Source: an uncultured Gammaproteobacteria bacterium (GTDB lineage: Bacteria; Pseudomonadota; Gammaproteobacteria; UBA9214). Taken from it: a stretch of DNA of 6,107 nt. How positions within the stretch are numbered: the first letter of the stretch is position 1; each line of letters begins with the position of its first letter. The notes under the pieces are model-generated. The model ran no database searches. It was not told where the DNA came from and worked only from the letters and a program-made list of their open reading frames with translations. A program made the position numbers and the translations under genes. Below are positions 5,216 to 6,107 of this stretch, piece after piece. The stretch covers positions 1 to 6,107 of the forward strand of contig CAJQOV010000018.1 in assembly GCA_905480065.1 (NCBI GenBank). Direction: 5' to 3'.

Positions 5216-6107
5216 TTATTTGACTTCCGGTGCCGTTTCGAAGGTGTGGTACGGAGCCGGTGAAGGAACCGTCCACTCCAGACCATGTGCACCTTCCCAG
5301 ACCTGCGCCGTCGCCGGCTTGCCACCACGGATGGTATTGATCACGACGAACACGAAGAACACCTGGGCCAGGCCGAAGGCAAAGCCGCCGAGACTGGACA
5401 CCATGTTCCAGTCCGCGAACTGCAGCGAGTAATCCGGAATACGGCGCGGCATGCCGGCCAGGCCGATAAAGTGCTGCGGGAAGAACAGCACGTTCACGGA
5501 GATCACCGACCACCAGAAGTGGATCTTGCCGAGGCGCTCGTCAACCATGTGCCCGGTCCACTTCGGCAACCAGTAGTAGACGGCGGCGATAATCCCGAAC
5601 AACGCACCGGTCACCAGCACGTAGTGGAAGTGCGCAACGATGAAATAGGTATCGTGGTACTGCATGTCGGCCGGCGCGATACCCATCATCAGGCCGGTGA
5701 AGCCGCCCAGACTGAACAGGAACACGAACGCGATCGCCCACAGCATCGGGGTTTCGAAGGTCATCGAACCGCGCCACATGGTGGCGGTCCAGTTGAATAC
5801 CTTGACCGCGGTCGGCACGGCGATCATCACGGTGGCATACATGAAGTACAGCTCACCGGCCACCGGCATACCAACGGTGAACATGTGATGCGCGTACACG
5901 ATGAACGACAGGAACGCGATGGATGCGGTCGCGTACACCATGGAACTGTAGCCGAACAGCTTCTTGCGTGCGAAGGTCGGGATGATCTCGGAGACCACGC
6001 CGAATGCCGGCAGGATCATGATGTACACCTCGGGGTGTCCGAAGAACCAGAACACGTGCTGGAACAGTACCGGGTCACCGCCGCCGGCGGCACTGAAGAA
6101 GCTGGTG
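5216..6107 (-). CDS. ctaD: Cytochrome c oxidase subunit I, C-terminal part (start lies beyond window end)
   Basis: The catalytic subunit that reduces O2 and pumps protons; 296 C-terminal residues are visible, beginning at TSFF before GGGDP. Counting from that T, the fragment holds H24-P-E-V-Y28 (CuB ligand with the Tyr that is cross-linked to it, and the E26 typical of A1-type oxidases), H73-H74 (the other CuB ligands), K102 in PTAVKVFNW (K-channel lysine), and H151, H159 and H161 in HDTYFIVAHFHYV (Mg-site, heme a3 and heme a ligands). All these spacings equal those of Rhodobacter sphaeroides subunit I with a constant offset of 260, so there is no indel in the core. The end, WTVPSPAPYHTFE, is also standard. 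It is the most upstream gene visible; coxB would be expected before it. Confidence 0.98.
   Translation of the reverse strand, partial: TSFFSAAGGGDPVLFQHVFWFFGHPEVYIMILPAFGVVSEIIPTFARKKLFGYSSMVYATASIAFLSFIVYAHHMFTVGMPVAGELYFMYATVMIAVPTAVKVFNWTATMWRGSMTFETPMLWAIAFVFLFSLGGFTGLMMGIAPADMQYHDTYFIVAHFHYVLVTGALFGIIAAVYYWLPKWTGHMVDERLGKIHFWWSVISVNVLFFPQHFIGLAGMPRRIPDYSLQFADWNMVSSLGGFAFGLAQVFFVFVVINTIRGGKPATAQVWEGAHGLEWTVPSPAPYHTFETAPEVK

Overview
The window carries the 3' part of a bacterial aa3-type (heme-copper A family) cytochrome c oxidase locus, almost all on the minus strand, followed by the start of a CorA-type magnesium/cobalt channel gene. Gene content and protein sequences (CtaB, SURF1, the DUF2909 twin-membrane protein and the small Sco-like protein) look like those of Gammaproteobacteria, where a Pseudomonas-like order is coxB-ctaD-cox11-coxC-DUF2909-SURF1-Sco-like-ctaA-ctaB. 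Base composition is moderately GC-rich. The genus cannot be fixed from the sequence alone.

Reading in transcription order (high to low coordinates): the C-terminal ~296 residues of subunit I (ctaD, 5216 to the window edge) with all heme and CuB ligands visible; a strong 12-bp hairpin in the gap (5184-5209); a 37-codon one-helix membrane protein (5048-5161); the Cox11/CtaG copper chaperone (4455-5051), whose possible GTG start overlaps the stop of the small gene; a 114-nt gap holding a REP-like inverted repeat (4378-4445); and subunit III (coxC, 3477-4340). This transcript converges on a small plus-strand gene (DUF2909 family, 3151-3360). The convergent gap holds a second REP-like inverted repeat (3369-3418) and a 28-bp perfect palindrome that should terminate transcription in both directions (3429-3456). 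Divergent from DUF2909, a second minus-strand cluster runs SURF1 (2314-3057), a Sco-like membrane-anchored thioredoxin-fold protein (1667-2317, ATGA overlap) and heme O synthase ctaB (785-1657). corA (624 to window start) follows with its own sigma70-like promoter.

Functionally, CtaD and CoxC are catalytic-core subunits, Cox11 delivers copper to CuB, SURF1 assists heme a/a3 insertion, and CtaB makes heme O from protoheme. The notable absence is ctaA (heme A synthase): the Sco-like gene is separated from ctaB by only 9 nt, exactly where ctaA usually lies.

I found no evidence for an undescribed defence, mobile or RNA system. The items most worth a second look are the missing ctaA, the two REP-like palindromes in the oxidase locus, the ctaD-proximal hairpin, and the short gene between ctaD and cox11.
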